Assembly: GCF_030445035.2 (NCBI RefSeq)
Contig: NC_080701.1
Span: forward strand, 19,870,798 to 19,934,797
DNA length: 64,000 bases
Reading direction: 5' to 3'
Source: Dasypus novemcinctus
Taxonomy: Eukaryota > Chordata > Mammalia > Cingulata > Dasypodidae
The notes below the pieces were generated by a model, which saw only the letters and a program-made list of their open reading frames with translations, was not told the DNA's origin and did no database searches. Every line of letters begins with the position of its first letter. Within the stretch, counting starts at the first letter, position 1. Both the position numbers and the translations under genes were made by a program. Of the stretch, positions 33,831 through 45,239 are shown in pieces.

Positions 33831-34544
33831 GTACATCCCCGTCATCACAGGTTGTCAGTGGTGTGTCAGCTCGAGATGCTGCGTGCGTTTTTGGACACTC
33901 TGTGAGTTTGGAAGGCTGAGCTGGTTCCCACTTCCATAGCAACGACAAAATTCCAGCCCCCGACGCAAGCCTCTGAGTGAGTTAGTGTCAGACAACGGGG
34001 GGGAGTGGCAGGCAGAGAGGGGTGTCACTCCCAGCAGAGAGCAGCACCCGAGTGGCAAGGCTGGGCAGGAGGCAGGGTTTCTGGGAGTCTGTGGGGAGAC
34101 CGTGTGTGGGCACTGAGCGACAGAAGGCAGGAGCTAATGGCTGAGCGAACAGGAAGTGCAATCTGTCAGCTCGAGTAAGCTGGGAAGCCCGGGTTTCCTG
34201 GACCCTGGTCCCTTCCAAGACTCCTGAGGGTCCTCTGAGGGTGCAGAGGAAAATCCCCATGGGTGCAAACCTCCTGCAGAGCTACGGAGTAAGAGACTGG
34301 AACTTCTTCTGACCACTGGAATGGCATTGAAAATACAAGCATCTCCAAGGAAGTAAGACACAGAACTGCAAAATAGATCTGTTCCTCTTTGACCGAGGGA
34401 GCTGGATTTATCCACACTCGGAAAATAGGCTCAACTTCACGTGAACGGCTAAGGTGTCATGACACCTGTAGGAAGAGGGTTGAGACAAGGGCCCCTGGCC
34501 TGCGTTCTTGGATCACTGAGTAGCTGGATCTTAGAAGTCAAGGT

Positions 34545-34650
34545 CAGAGAGCCTGGCTCCAGGCTGAGCTCAGACAGCCACAAGCTGTGTAGTCTGGGCA
34601 GTCACTCTCTCTCTCTGGAACCCCATTACCTTCTTCATAAAATGAAGAAG
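34545..34650 (+). repeat. MIR fragment
   Basis: GCCTGGCTCCAGGCTGAGC, AGCTGTGTAGTCTGGGCAGTCAC and TTCATAAAATGAAG follow the MIR core. Confidence 0.6.
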
Positions 34651-34764
34651 CCCTGAGGATGGAGGATGTCTTCGTACATGAGCTTGACCTTGGAGGTACT
34701 GACAAGGGATCCTCTCTGGTTAACAAAAGATTAGCCTGTCCCTAGCCCTCGTGGCAGGCAGAAA

Positions 34765-35215
34765 AATGGTCCTGCACGATGTTCATTCTCATCCCCGGAG
34801 CCTGTGGATGTGTTCGTGGCAAAAGGGACTTTGCAGGTGTGGTTAAAATTAGGGATCTTGACATGGGCAGATGAGCCTGGATTATCTGGGTGGGCCCAAC
34901 GCTGTCACTAAGGTCCTTATCCATGAGGGGGGAGGGGCGGGGAGGCAGAGGCAGAGGAGGGGATGTGCAAGGGGCACAGGGGTTAGAGAGACGCACTTAC
35001 TGCTTTGAAAAGAGAAGGGGCCATGAGCCAAGGAATTTCAGTAACCACTAGAGGCTGAAAAAGTCAGGGAAACAGATTCCCCTGGAGTCTCCAGACGTAG
35101 CACAGCCCCATCAACTCCTTGACATACTTTGGACTTCTGGAACTGTAAGATAAGGAATCTCTGAAGCCACTAAGTGTGGAAATTAACTATCAGAGCAGCA
35201 ATTGGAAATTAACCC
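34765..35215 (+). mobile_element. ERVL-MaLR (MLT1-like) LTR
   Basis: Order of words: 'catccccggagcctgtgga', GGCAAAAGGGACTTTGCAGGTGTGG, GATTATCTGGGTGGGCCCAAC, AAGGTCCTTATCC, GGCCATGAGCCAAGG, 'gcacagccccatcaactccttga', TTGGACTTCTGGAACTGTAAGATAA. This is the layout of an old MaLR-type LTR with a decayed poly-A region. It has no internal retroviral sequence, so it is a solo LTR. Confidence 0.7.
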
Positions 35216-35664
35216 GTTCCTTTGCTACCTAACGGGAGCCTGAAACCCTTCCTTTCCTGGCCTTATCCTCTATACTATGGGGGAAGGAACGTGGGAGTCC
35301 TTTTGTGTCCCTCCAGAGCTCCCGGCGTGTCACAGAGTTGTTGTTCAGTCAGTACCTGCTGGTTTGAACTGATTTAGCAGCAAGGGAAGAAAATGGTCTG
35401 GGGACCTCGTGCTGCCCAAGGGCTCACTCGGGCTTGTTTACTGCGTGCGTGGGGAGCGGGACACCTTGATGTGCACGTGTCCTGAGCACCAGGAAGCACC
35501 TACGGCTGCCTCTGCTGTGCTGACCTTGGCTCTTGGAGGACCCTCGCCGCAGCGCGTCACGTCAGATGGAGGGGCTGATTCTCCCTGCAGCCCACAGGGG
35601 GACCCACGTGAGATTCCCAGAGCGCTGAGGAGCTGCTGAGAAATCAGCGAATGTCATTCTAGCG

Positions 35665-36365
35665 TCTTCCAGCAAGCATTGCCTAAGCACTCAGGGGGAC
35701 ATCAGAATGAATAAGACACGGTGTCTGGACTCAAGAAACTCACAGACTAGCAGAACACACAGCCACAGACGCAGTGATGACGTCTGGTTTTAAATCCTCC
35801 ACGAAATGTACAAGGGGCTGATGGGGCTCAGAGGAGGCGACATTTGAGTTGGGTTGGAGGGAAGATTTCTTCATGCAGGAAAGTAGGGCAAACAGATGAC
35901 CAAACAGGAGGAGAAGGCCACGTAGATCGTTCGGGGTATAAAAGTGCAGCAGGTTTGGGAGGCGAAGAAAGGGGAAGCTGGAAGGGCCTGGTAGGTATGT
36001 GGAAGGACCGAATGACCCGGTCCAGCTGAGGCGAGGGAGCCCAGGAGGCCTGCAGGAGAGTTTGGACTGCTAGAGAACGCAATGCAGTTATGCATTAGGA
36101 CTACTGTTTTTACTTCTGTTATGAGTGTGGAGATCGGAATGACTCAGAGAGAAACTGTAGGCATTGAAGCCTCTGGGCAGCTGTTACAGGAGTGCAAATT
36201 AGAAATCACAAGCACCTGATGCAGAGCAGTGGCCACGGGGCAGGAAGGGAGAGGAGGATTGCCAGAGCGGGCAGGGGTCGAACCCATGGGACATAGGGCA
36301 GAAGAGAAGAGGAGAGTGAAAAAGAACAAGGAGTTGAGGATGACTCTCCAGGAAACTGCTTTCCC
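35665..36365 (-). repeat. LINE L2, antisense 3' part
   Basis: CTAAGCACTCAGGGGGACATCAG, CAAGAAACTCACAGAC, GCGACATTTGAGTTGGG, GCCTGGTAGG and GTTGAGGATGACTCTCC follow antisense L2 in order. It parallels the copy at 30465-31215. Confidence 0.75.
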
Positions 36366-36469
36366 CACTTGCACAGGCCAGAGGCTCCAGGATTTTAGAT
36401 GTCTGCCTCAAGGGTAAACAGGCGACAGCTTAGAACAGTCAACAGTTAAGAAGGAGGCTCTGCTCCCCA

Positions 36470-36910
36470 TGTCCTGACTCCTAGCCCCTTTCGCTGTTTC
36501 ACCGTTGAGTCACATAATTTTTCATTTTGTTCGAAACCTCGCATGCAGTTTTGATCAGTCTGGGGTTGGGGAGGTCTTTGGCTCTCTGGTTCCTTCAAGC
36601 GCCCCCATTCCCTGGGGCCACTTGCTTGGTGAAGGGGATTCTTCCCAGCTCAGCTGTGGCTCTGAGAACTTCTCCTTTTCCGCTGGGTCTTTGTTTCCCT
36701 GCTTGCACACATCCCAATTCCGCCTTTCCAAAGGAAGGGAAGCGTGAGCCTAGCCAGGTAGAGGAAAAGTATGTCAATGGCTGTGAATTAATTTCCATGG
36801 TTTCATCATTACCAATCTTGTCTCTGTCGGGGTTCATGATTAGAGGCCAATGACATATTAATTAGTCACTGTAATTGGCAAGTGTCATTGCAGGTCTGGG
36901 GACTTCGAGG
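36470..36910. promoter_or_regulatory. Candidate conserved non-coding element H
   Basis: The core at about 36765-36900 reads ATGTCAATGGCTGTGAATTAATTTCC, GGTTTCATCATTACC, GGTTCATGATTAGAGG and GACATATTAATTAGTCACTGTAATTGGC, a dense run of homeodomain-type words. The left part (36470-36760) is unique with a TCACATAATTTTTCATTTTG block. Frames here are shadows. Confidence 0.5.
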
Positions 36911-37089
36911 CTTGGACACAAGGAGTTTGCCTTTGGTAGCAGGGTTACCAGAAGCCAGCCTGCCTCCTTCCAGTCCCTCACTGGATATGCCTTCTGTGTA
37001 AGCAAGAGTGTCCTCATGTTTATTATATATAAATGGACATGTTTTTAAATGCAAATGGTATGATGGGTGATGAATTAATTAGTGGAATA

Positions 37090-37215
37090 CAATGGACTAT
37101 AGGGGGCAGAGCTAGTAGAGAGTCCAAAGAGGAAGACAATTGAACCCCAATCACACCTGCCCTGCCACGGCCTGCTTGTGTGACCCTTGGCAGGTCACCT
37201 CACCCGTTGCATCAA
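37090..37215 (+). repeat. MIR fragment
   Basis: GAACCCCAATCACACCTGCCCTGCC, then TTGTGTGACCCTTGGCAGGTCACC is MIR core sequence. Confidence 0.55.
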
Positions 37216-37359
37216 AGGTAGGCCCCTGTTCGCCAGATCTAGGGGTGGGAGAGAGGATTTTTGTATTTGACTTGCTGTCAGCTGTGTCCTCATCGTTTCA
37301 GAGAACTGGCAGTGACCACACTAGATTACCCAGTAAAGCCTCAATTTAAGCCGTGTTAT

Positions 37360-37740
37360 ACCTTGTAGTGAAGCTAATTCAGTAAAGATACAAGTATATG
37401 GGACTTCATTTTTATTTCTCTGCAAGACGTTTTTTGCAAATAAATGCCTAACTCAGGGGGAAAAAGTCAAACTTTGTGTTCATTTGGTTTGTTTAGGAAA
37501 TTAAATCCACAGATCATTATATTTGGATCCTCCTCGTTGATCCCATGCCAGGAAAGGTGAAAAGGCAAATTCCAGACCTGGTGGTACAAATTAGCCCTAA
37601 GAGTCCCTCCCTCACCCAGATGCTTCTGCAATGAGGTTCCTCTGGCTGAGTCCACTGATGACTAACTTATGTGCGACTCAAGATCAGGCACCACAAAGAA
37701 ATCCAGAAAAATCTAGACTGCCCAACAGCCTTAAATTATC
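37360..37740. other. Unclassified stretch, possibly partly conserved
   Basis: GTGAAGCTAATTCAGTAAAG and CAGATCATTATATTTGG are AT-rich words. Nothing decisive. Confidence 0.3.
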
Positions 37741-37784
37741 TCTTTTAACCTCAAAACAGGTTAAACTAGGCTAGGCTTGGTGCT

Positions 37785-38320
37785 TCAGTATTTTTTCAGC
37801 CATATTCCTATTACACAAGCAGAGATCCACTTCCAGCAGTAGCCTGGAGAAGGAATATCCTCCTTGCATTTTTTGAGTGCTCTCTCAACCCATTCTCGTC
37901 TTGGGTGCTGTAATAATTCCATATGTAAATTTGGTAGGTTATAGTGTCCAGTTGTTTGGTCAATCAAGCACTGGCTTGATTGTTACTGTGAGGATTTTTC
38001 ATAGATGGCTTTACATAGAAAATCAGTTGATTGCAGCTATGACTGATTGCATCTACAATCAACAAAGGACAATGCTCTCAGCAATGAGGAGTTCCTCATC
38101 TAATCAGCCAGAGGTCTTTAAGACTAATCTGAGGATTTCAAAATCAGAAAGAAGAATTTCTTCCTCTGCTTCAGCCAGCCAGCTTCCCTTGGGGAGGGAA
38201 TCCAACTTCACCTTCATTGAAGACTCCAGCTTGTGGCCTGCCCTGTGGAATTTGCACCTGCCAACCCCCAAGGTTGTATTTATGTTTCTCTGGAGAATCC
38301 TGACCAATGCAGGTGCCTTC
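37785..38320 (+). repeat. Old interspersed repeat of uncertain class
   Basis: 'Ggtaggttatagtgtccagttgtttggtcaatc', TCATCTAATCAGCCAGAGG, 'ggcctgccctgtggaatttgcacctgcca' and the end TTTCTCTGGAGAATCCTGACCAATGCAGG form a pattern familiar from human repeats (LTR or MER type). I cannot name the family with confidence. Confidence 0.5.
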
Positions 38321-38985
38321 CTCATACCTGGCCATGCTACACCTGCAATGCCACCCTGAAGGGAAGGATGCCCACTGATTATCACTCACATGTGATGGTG
38401 TAGCCATTGAACTAGGCTTGGCCAGTTGATGATACCTTTTACATGAGGGTCAAGTTAATCCTTTTCTTTGGGGTCTCTTCCTAACCTCTTGTGATGAAAA
38501 AGACAGGAATGTCTGTAAATGGGTGGGTCTCCATGTGTATCACTGCTCTTATTGCCCCATCTATCAGCTCAGCCTCCATCTATCCCATAGGCCAACACAG
38601 TAGTTACCTGATAAGTGATACTTCTTTTTCCTCCACTTCAGTGAATTTTGCCAAATCACAAGAGTCAGCTGTTATGTGCACTAAGCTTGTTCGGCTACAG
38701 TGGTGGCATTTATGCAACAGAGGCAAATCCTAGATTTTACTTTAGAAATCCATGCATTTACAGGGCCCAGTGGTAACCATTTGCATCTTATTTATATTCC
38801 AGTTCAACCCCTTGGCCAAAGAGATCCTCTCAGTCAGTCCCCAGATCCTAAAACAAACAGACTTTTCTGGCTTAATCTTTAGGTTCAGACTTCAATTTCA
38901 GACAAGAGCTGCCAGGTTGCATTCTAAGCCTCAAGTTGATGCCACTCTTCCAGATTTAGAAATCTTCCCACAGATGCCTTCTCCT
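38321..38985. other. Unclassified stretch
   Basis: No coding domain. Texture suggests another old repeat, but no family was recognised. Confidence 0.3.
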
Positions 38986-38989
38986 AAGA

Positions 38990-39800
38990 TTACAAACCAG
39001 TTCAACTTTTTAACCTACTACTTCTTCTCACTTTTGGTTTTTCTTCTCATTCTATGATTCCTGTCAGCAATATAATAAAGTTACTTTTGTCCCTCGTGAT
39101 ATTCTTGCCTTGAATTCTAACACATCAGGTACTAAGAAGGCTATATCAGCTTTCTTTTTCCTTATATATGCTTGGAATATCTTTTCTGTCTATCTATTTA
39201 CTTTCATCCCTCTTGTATCTTTTTTTTATAATATGTCTCCTTTAGGCAATGTATTGTTGGTCTTTTTGAATGCAGTCTTAGAATTTGTTTTTTAATTTAT
39301 TTAATTCATTTATATTTATTATAATCACTCTTGCATTAGGTCTTATTCTCTATTTTACTTTAATTTTCCATTTTCTGTTATTTTTAATGCTTTTTATCCT
39401 AACCTTTTCTGCTTACCATTGGATAGATCAAGTTCTTTATTTCTGGAACTCCTATTAAACAAACATTGACATTTATAGTTCTGGACTCCATTTCCTTTAG
39501 CATTTTGAGGGAGAAGTCCTCAGTCTCATATTTCACAGCTCTCACTGTTATTTTATTCTATATACTATGTTCTTTATTATGTATCCATCCTGATTTTTTT
39601 AACCTATATAGTATATTCTTTATTTCAACCAATAAATTTTTCATACCTAGCACTTTTACATATTTCTTTTTTACGATTATTCTTTCATGTTGCATTTTGC
39701 TAATATATTCCTTAATCCAGTTGGGTGTTTATTTTGCTTCTTTTAAATTCTTTGTCAAACTGTTCCAAAAATTCTACTTCAAATAGTTGATAGAGTCTGG
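38990..39800 (-). repeat. L1 fragment, antisense (endonuclease/ORF2 5' region)
   Basis: 'Gcttggaatatcttttctgtctatctatttactttcatccctcttgtatc' and GTCTCCTTTAGGCAATGTATTGTTGG match the antisense of the L1 ORF2 endonuclease region. Pyrimidine-strand skew continues to about 39790. It is old and heavily mutated. Confidence 0.65.
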
Positions 39801-40114
39801 TTTTCTTTCCTTTTTACTGGTTGTGCCCTTTGAGTGTTTCATTATTTCAGACTGCAAACTCATTTTCCTCTAGGGAGTTCAGCTACTTTGCCTAGCAAGG
39901 TGCATTGTTAAAGGGGAAAAAGTCAAATCTTTAGTCTGTGTTCTTCTCATCAAAGTTTAAAAGAGAAGAAATGAGCCCCCCAAATGAGATTCTCAGGCAC
40001 CACAGAAGCACTGCTCATTCCGCTTTGCTGTCACCTCACCTAAGGAGATGTAAAGTGTTGGGAGATTTTGGACAACCCACACAATAATCTCCACCCCGGG
40101 CTTCAGCCGTCCCT

Positions 40115-40168
40115 CCACACACACACACACACAAACACACAAACACACCTACAGAGAGAGAGAGAGTT
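40115..40168. repeat. (CA)n/(GA)n microsatellite
   Basis: A CA run with a few A interruptions, followed by an AGAGAGAGAGAG run. Confidence 0.9.
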
Positions 40169-40539
40169 CACCACAGCGTTCCAGATCCCCAGGAGTTTGC
40201 TACAGTTCTTGCATGGCTGTTAGATCCTCAGATTCCTGTCGACTGTAAAACGATACCTCACCGTTGTCACAGGAATGCCCAGTGGTTTCTTTGGCCTGAA
40301 GGCTACCATAGCATTAACTGGGAGACTGACTCATTCCTGAACACTTTATGTTCCTGAGAGGAAAGCTTTAGAGCTTGTCCAAGTCAGTTTGTTTCTCTTG
40401 CTTTCAAAAAGAATGTGTGCAGCTCAGATGCCAATCATGCTGATGTCAAAACACAGACACTCGTGTGTACTTCTGCGTGTGAAGGTCCCAAATGGCAGGG
40501 CGTTTACATTTTTTTCCATTTATATCCTGAATTCCTGGG

Positions 40540-40725
40540 TAACCTCACGTGGTACTTACATCAACCCTGTGAGGAAAGTAAGACGGGAAATAATGTCTTC
40601 CTCTTACCTGAGAGGAAACTGAGGCCGAGAGTTTGGGGAAGTTCTCCACAGGCAGAGCCGGTCTGTGCTCTTTTCACTGTGGCTTACAGCTCCTGGGGAA
40701 GGTGTTCAAAGAGCCCCTTTCTGAG
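40540..40725 (-). repeat. MIR, antisense
   Basis: CATCAACCCTGTGAGGAAAG, CTTACCTGAGAGGAAACTGAGGCCGAG and GGCAGAGCCGGTC in antisense MIR order. Confidence 0.7.
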
Positions 40726-40887
40726 TTAGGAAGTTAATTTATTGGTGCCAGGAATGGAGCAGGGGCCTGAGGGGGGCTGCGCAGGTGCACTCCACCTGCC
40801 CCAGAGCTTAGAGGCCAAAAAAGAGCTACGTAAGGCCACCACAAGACGCTGGGATTTACGATGTCTCACGGATTAGCATCTTATTAA

Positions 40888-40935
40888 ATTTTTTTTTTTA
40901 GTTTTTTTTTTTTATTAATTTTTTTTCCCCAGTCA
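40888..40935 (-). repeat. T-rich tract
   Basis: Two T runs separated by AG and ATTAA, possibly the tail of a short minus-strand retroposon. No body was identified. Confidence 0.5.
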
Positions 40936-41049
40936 TCAGGAGATGGATGTTATAAGGTCAGGTGAGCCAGATGATGGAAAAAGGAGGCATGGCAAGGCTG
41001 TTGGGGGTGAGGAGTAGGCTTTGGTTTCCCCTTTCCAGTAAGTGGCAGC

Positions 41050-42285
41050 TCCATTCTTCCAGTCGCTCAAGTCAAAACCTTTGAGCCATCCTGTCTCTTT
41101 TCTTTCTGTCACACTCCAGTCCATCAAGAAATTCTGTCAGTTCTACCTTCAACATATCTCCGCTAGCTGACTCACTACTTCTATGCCAGACAGCCTGGCT
41201 CCATACATATCATTTCTCCCCCGGATTTAGTAATAGGTTCTTTCCTGCACTACCATCTATTATCAATGTGGGAGCCCAAGGATCATTTTAAACAGAAGTC
41301 AGATCATGTCACTGTGTGGCTAAAAACTCTCCAACATTTCTCATCTCACTCAAAAGAAAAGGCCAGATTCTTTACCATTGCCTCTAGGGACCTAGCCACC
41401 ATTCTCTCTCTCACCCATCCTGCTGCAGCCACAGACCTCCCTGTTTCCCTCAATGCAGGCTCCCGCCCAGGGCTCTCGCTTGTTGTTCAACCTGCCAGAA
41501 ACTATCTTAACCAGGTATCTCCAAGGCTTGCTCCCTTACCTCCTTTAGGCATCTGCCTAATGTCACCCCATTACAGAGGCCTTTCCTGACCACACACCAA
41601 AAAAAAAAAAGGCACTACCCTACGTTCCTTGTGGTGGTTTGAAGCTGTATGTAACCCCAGAAAAGTATGCTCTTAAAGTTAACCCGTTCCTGTGGGTGTG
41701 GGTCCACTGTAAGTAGGATATTTTGGTGAATGGGATCTCACCAAAGGTGGGTCTTAATCCTCTTATTGGAGACCTGTATACAAGAACGAAAGTCAGACAA
41801 AGAGAGGGAAAGCCACGAGAGCAAGAGGCTAGAAGCAACAAAACCCGGAAGAGAAGGGAGAGACCAGCAGATGCCCCATGTGCTTTGCCAAGATCATGGA
41901 CAGCCAGTATTCAAGAAAGAGGTATTGTCCTGATGAGGCCCTGATTTGGACATTTCATGGCCTCACAACTGTAAGTTAATAAATTCCCATTGTAAAAGTC
42001 ACCCCCTTTCTCATACACTGCTCTCAGCCTAGCAAACCTAACACTCTCTATCCTCCTGACTCTGATTTCTTCTTCTCTACAGCTGTTCCATCATCAGTAT
42101 ATTTACTTATGCTGCCTCCCTGCATTAGAATATAGGTTCCAAGAAAACAGGGGTTTTTTTTGTTTGTTTGTTGTCCTCACTTTTGTTCACTGCTATATCC
42201 CTAGCACGTAGGAGAGGGTCTATCACATATTAAGCACTCAATACATATTTATTGAATGAATAAATGAATGAGTGAATGCATGAAA
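41050..42285 (+). repeat. LINE L2 3' part, interrupted by a solo LTR
   Basis: The left part (41050-41629) has ATTTTAAACAGAAGTCAGATCATGTCACTG, CTCCAACATTTCTCATC, GGGACCTAGCC and CAGAGGCCTTTCCTGACCAC. The right part (42044-42285) resumes with CTCTCTATCCTCCTGAC, GCACTCAATACATATTTATTGAATGAATAAATG. The break holds the LTR at 41630-42043. Confidence 0.85.
41630..42043 (+). mobile_element. Xenarthran-type ERVL-MaLR solo LTR
   Basis: It starts TGTGGTGGTTTGAAGCTGTATG and ends CCTAACA, that is, TG...CA termini. Internal words include TAAAGTTAACCCGTTCCTGTGGGTG, GGTGGGTCTTAATCC, CCCGGAAGAGAAGGGAGAGACC, a GATTTGGACATTTC block and AATAAATTCCCATTG as poly-A signal region. It sits inside an L2 element. No TSD could be confirmed (flanking 5-mers differ). 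Confidence 0.75.
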
Positions 42286-42529
42286 TTCTGAGGGGTAGAG
42301 TCTGGAGTCGGATTCTGCAGGTCTCTGAAATACCATTACTTGATGCTCTCAGTCATTCCTTAACCTTAGATTCATCTCGAACAAAAGGATGACCTGGAAG
42401 GGGGAATGGGAGGCTCAAAATGCCCTCAACTTCATTCCATTCATTGGTTTCTTCCTCTTCATTGCCACCTTAGCATTTCAGCCCCATCACAAGCTCCAGC
42501 CCAAACAGAAAGCTTTGTAAATCTTTAGA

Positions 42530-42775
42530 CCCTAGAAAAAGTGTCTGAATCCCTGCAGGGTTTTCCGCCATGGACGCAAGCGTAAGTGGCACCAAGTTAA
42601 CAGTGTACCCTTCTCTCTGGATTAATTTATCAAGCAGCCTCTTTGTTCACCTTCCCAGGGAAAGCATATGCTGAGTGCTAGAAATATCAGCCATCTGCCA
42701 AATCATCATGAAAAAAAACAGGCAAGGGCTGATAGCTTTCCCAGGAAAAAGCAATGGGAAATTACTCTAAGTATC
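42530..42775. promoter_or_regulatory. Candidate conserved non-coding element I
   Basis: Repeat-free: ACCAAGTTAACAGTG, GGATTAATTTATCAAGCAGC, CATCTGCCAAATCATCATG and GATAGCTTTCCC. CACGC-poor and AT-rich, with a candidate homeodomain core at 42620-42640. Confidence 0.4.
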
Positions 42776-43225
42776 TTTCAGATGGCAGTGGGTGGGCTGG
42801 CAGAGAAAAACGGGGATGGACTGATGGAGGAGGACAATAAAAGGACAACTTTTTTGTCCACACAAGCTGAGGCCAGATCTCACACTATGGGCTGTGTTTA
42901 CTAGACTCACAGCAAACAATTCCACTGCCATGCAACCCTGCAACGGTCTCAGTTTAGTGTTCACAGCACTCATTAGGAAAGAATCCTGCCAAGGGCTCCT
43001 TGCCTTCAACTTCATGGCATCTTATAGCTTTTTAAAAGTTTACCCAACTTAAGTAGCTAGTGGACAACCACTGTTGTCTAAAGATGCCTTTGTGCATTTG
43101 CAAAGAATTTTTCCTTTAGGTAACGTTTTTATCTCAAAGCACAGGCAATAGTTGGGTGGGGGGACTCTAAGGAAGAATGTGCAGAGTTCTCTTCATTTTT
43201 CTAGAAACCAAGAAGGCAAATGAGA
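42776..43225. other. Unclassified stretch
   Basis: No repeat or gene recognised. Confidence 0.3.
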
Positions 43226-43229
43226 AAAA

Positions 43230-43445
43230 AGTATATAGCGTTATCCACCATTTAAGTGTAACACTTTACAAATCACGGAGCACTTTTCACATGCATTATG
43301 TCTTTTAATGCACACACCACCTAAGTAAGACAAGAAGGTAAAATTATATCTTTCTTAAGGACAGGATATTGCGGCTCAGAGAGGACAACTCATTTGCCCA
43401 TATGCACACAATTGGTTAGGATGCAGATTCAAGATGTAAACAATT
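43230..43445 (-). repeat. MIR, antisense
   Basis: AACACTTTACAAATCACGGAGCACTTTTCACATGCATTATG, GATATTGCGGCTCAGAGAGG and CATTTGCCCATATGCACAC follow antisense MIR. Confidence 0.75.
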
Positions 43446-43875
43446 GGTGTCAGGAGAACTTACAAATGTTCTTTCCATCATTTATAACTGTGCCTCCTTT
43501 CAACTCTACTTTAAGACAATATATTTCTTATTTAAATATATTATAAAATGGTCATTAACAATAAAAGGTAGTTGGGGCATGACCAGGAAGCTTACGGAGT
43601 TTAGATGACACTTAGATATTATTCTCACCCCAGCTTTCAGAGGGATGCCTCCACACACAGGGCCTGACATCCCCCCCTTTGCAGAATCAGCTTCTCCATC
43701 CTGCAGAAAGGGCCTTGGTGGGGAGAGGTGGAGGCCTGCACAGCAGCCAGCATGGTTGCAAAATCAACATTATCAGCGGATTCGATTAAGTCTATAGACG
43801 AACAACTTTATTCTTTAGGGGCTGGGACAAAGGCAAGCAACACTGAGGTTGCTCTCACTCGCTTCAGTTTTTAAC
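43446..43875. other. Unclassified stretch
   Basis: One AT-rich block (AAAATCAACATTATCAGCGGATTCGATTAAGTC at 43758-43790) resembles CNE texture. Otherwise nothing. Confidence 0.3.
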
Positions 43876-43879
43876 TGAC

Positions 43880-43962
43880 CAGCCACCTGAACCCTCTGAG
43901 CCTCACTTTGCTCAACTGTAAAATGGGTATGATTTTACCTATCTTAGAAGTATATTGTCTAT
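43880..43962 (+). repeat. MIR fragment
   Basis: CTGAACCCTCTGAGCCTCACTTTGCTCAACTGTAAAATGGGTATG is MIR 3' core. The SINE at 43963 inserted just downstream. Confidence 0.7.
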
Positions 43963-44060
43963 GGGGAGCAGGTGCAGCTCAGTGGTTTGAGCACCTGCTT
44001 CCCACGTACAAGGTTGTGAGTTCACTCACTCCCCAGCACCTCCTTAAAAAAAAAAAAAAG
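43963..44060 (+). mobile_element. Single-headed tRNA-derived SINE
   Basis: GGGGAGCAGGTGCAGCTCAGTGG (A-box region), CACCTGCTTCCCACGTACAAGG and CCCAGCACCTCC, then a 15-nt A tail. It corresponds to one head of the two-headed family. Confidence 0.85.
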
Positions 44061-44439
44061 TGTTTTGTGATGCTTAAGTGATAGAAGTGAAACATCAGGC
44101 ATGGGTTCTAGAACATAAATAGTACTCTAGACGTGATCATTTCTTTTCTTACTTCTTATGGCCAACAGGAAGAGGTAGACTGAAGCCAACTGACAGAACC
44201 TTGAACTCTTATTTTCTAGCTCGTTCTTTGGGAAGCCCAATTCTGATCTCCATAGCCCTGTGACTCGTTTATGATGTGAGTCCTGTGTCTATTGGACCAA
44301 ATCGGTAGAAAGACTGTCTGGCTGTATGGCTGTCTTTCTGTCCTCGTCCTATCAATCAGCAGGGAGCACAAGCGGAAGGAAACCTCAGCTGGTCTTTACT
44401 TAGGGTCTGTAAAAGAAATTGATCAACACACAGGCTACC

Positions 44440-44545
44440 AGGCCCCATTACATTTGTGGTGAATAGAAAAGCAAGAGGTCTGGGTTCCCTATGGCAACAT
44501 CACTCAGACACACTGAGAGTTGGTTTTCTCATCTGTATAAAAGGA
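44440..44545 (+). repeat. MIR fragment
   Basis: GAGGTCTGGGTTCCCTATGGC, then GTTGGTTTTCTCATCTGTATAAAAGG fits MIR. It is cut at the right by the L1 3' end. Confidence 0.55.
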
Positions 44546-44795
44546 CTGTGGGAGAGTGTGGGCTATGGTGTGGACCATTGACCATGAGGTGCAGCGGTGC
44601 TCAGAGATGTATTCACCAAGTGCAGTGAATGTCTCATGATGATGGAGGAGGTTATTATGGGGGGAGGAGTGGGGTGAGGGGGGTGGGGGGTGTATGGGGA
44701 CCTCATTTTTTTAATGTAACATTAAAAAAATTGACTAAAAAATGTAATAGTACTAAAAAAATAAAAATAAAAATAAATAAAAGGAATAGTCATCT
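44546..44795 (+). mobile_element. L1 3' UTR end, sense
   Basis: Shares GGTGTGGACCATTGACCATGAGGTGCAG-type text with the complement of 6523-6938. It has a strongly G-rich tract at 44655-44700, then TTAATGTAACATTAAAAAAATTG and an AATAAAAATAAAAATAAATAAAAGG tail. The G-rich tract is the L1 3' UTR polypurine hallmark. Confidence 0.8.
44655..44700 (+). other. G-rich tract, possible G-quadruplex
   Basis: Several G runs of four to six within 45 nt, in the L1 3' UTR. It could fold as a G-quadruplex, as described for L1 3' UTRs generally. Confidence 0.6.
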
Positions 44796-45039
44796 CTTCC
44801 TCACTCACATAATCAGTGTGTGTGGAAGACATGAAATGCAGCTCATGGGTCAGGCACTATTACCACCAGTACTTCTGGGTTTATTTTTCGATTTCCGCCA
44901 TTGGTTGATTATATGTCAGAAGTCCCTGTCCACCCCTTCACTAGTTCCACATCCCATCCCAGCCCTGCATGACTTTGAGCAGCTGTTCTCAAAGCCTTGG
45001 GATTTCAGCAAGTCTCTAAAGCATGCCGAGAGAAGGAGA

Positions 45040-45239
45040 GGGGAGTGGATGTAGCTCAAGTGGTTGAGCACCTGCTTCCCATGTACGAGGTCCCGGGTTC
45101 AAGGTCTGGTACCTCCTAAAAACAAAACGGACCAAGGATAAAACCAACTCTCACTGGGGAGCGGGTGTAGCTCAGTGGCTGAGCGCCTGCTTCTCATGTA
45201 CAAGATCCTGGATTCAATCCCTGAAACCTCCTAAAAAAA
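45040..45239 (+). mobile_element. Two-headed tRNA-derived SINE, close-spaced heads
   Basis: Head one at 45040 (GGGGAGTGGATGTAGCTCAAG, B-box-like GGGTTCAAGGTCTGG). Head two at 45157 (GGGGAGCGGGTGTAGCTCAGTGG, B-box-like GGATTCAATCCC). Each is followed by ACCTCCTAAAAA. Head spacing is 117 bp, shorter than in other copies, and the tail is a short A run. Confidence 0.85.
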
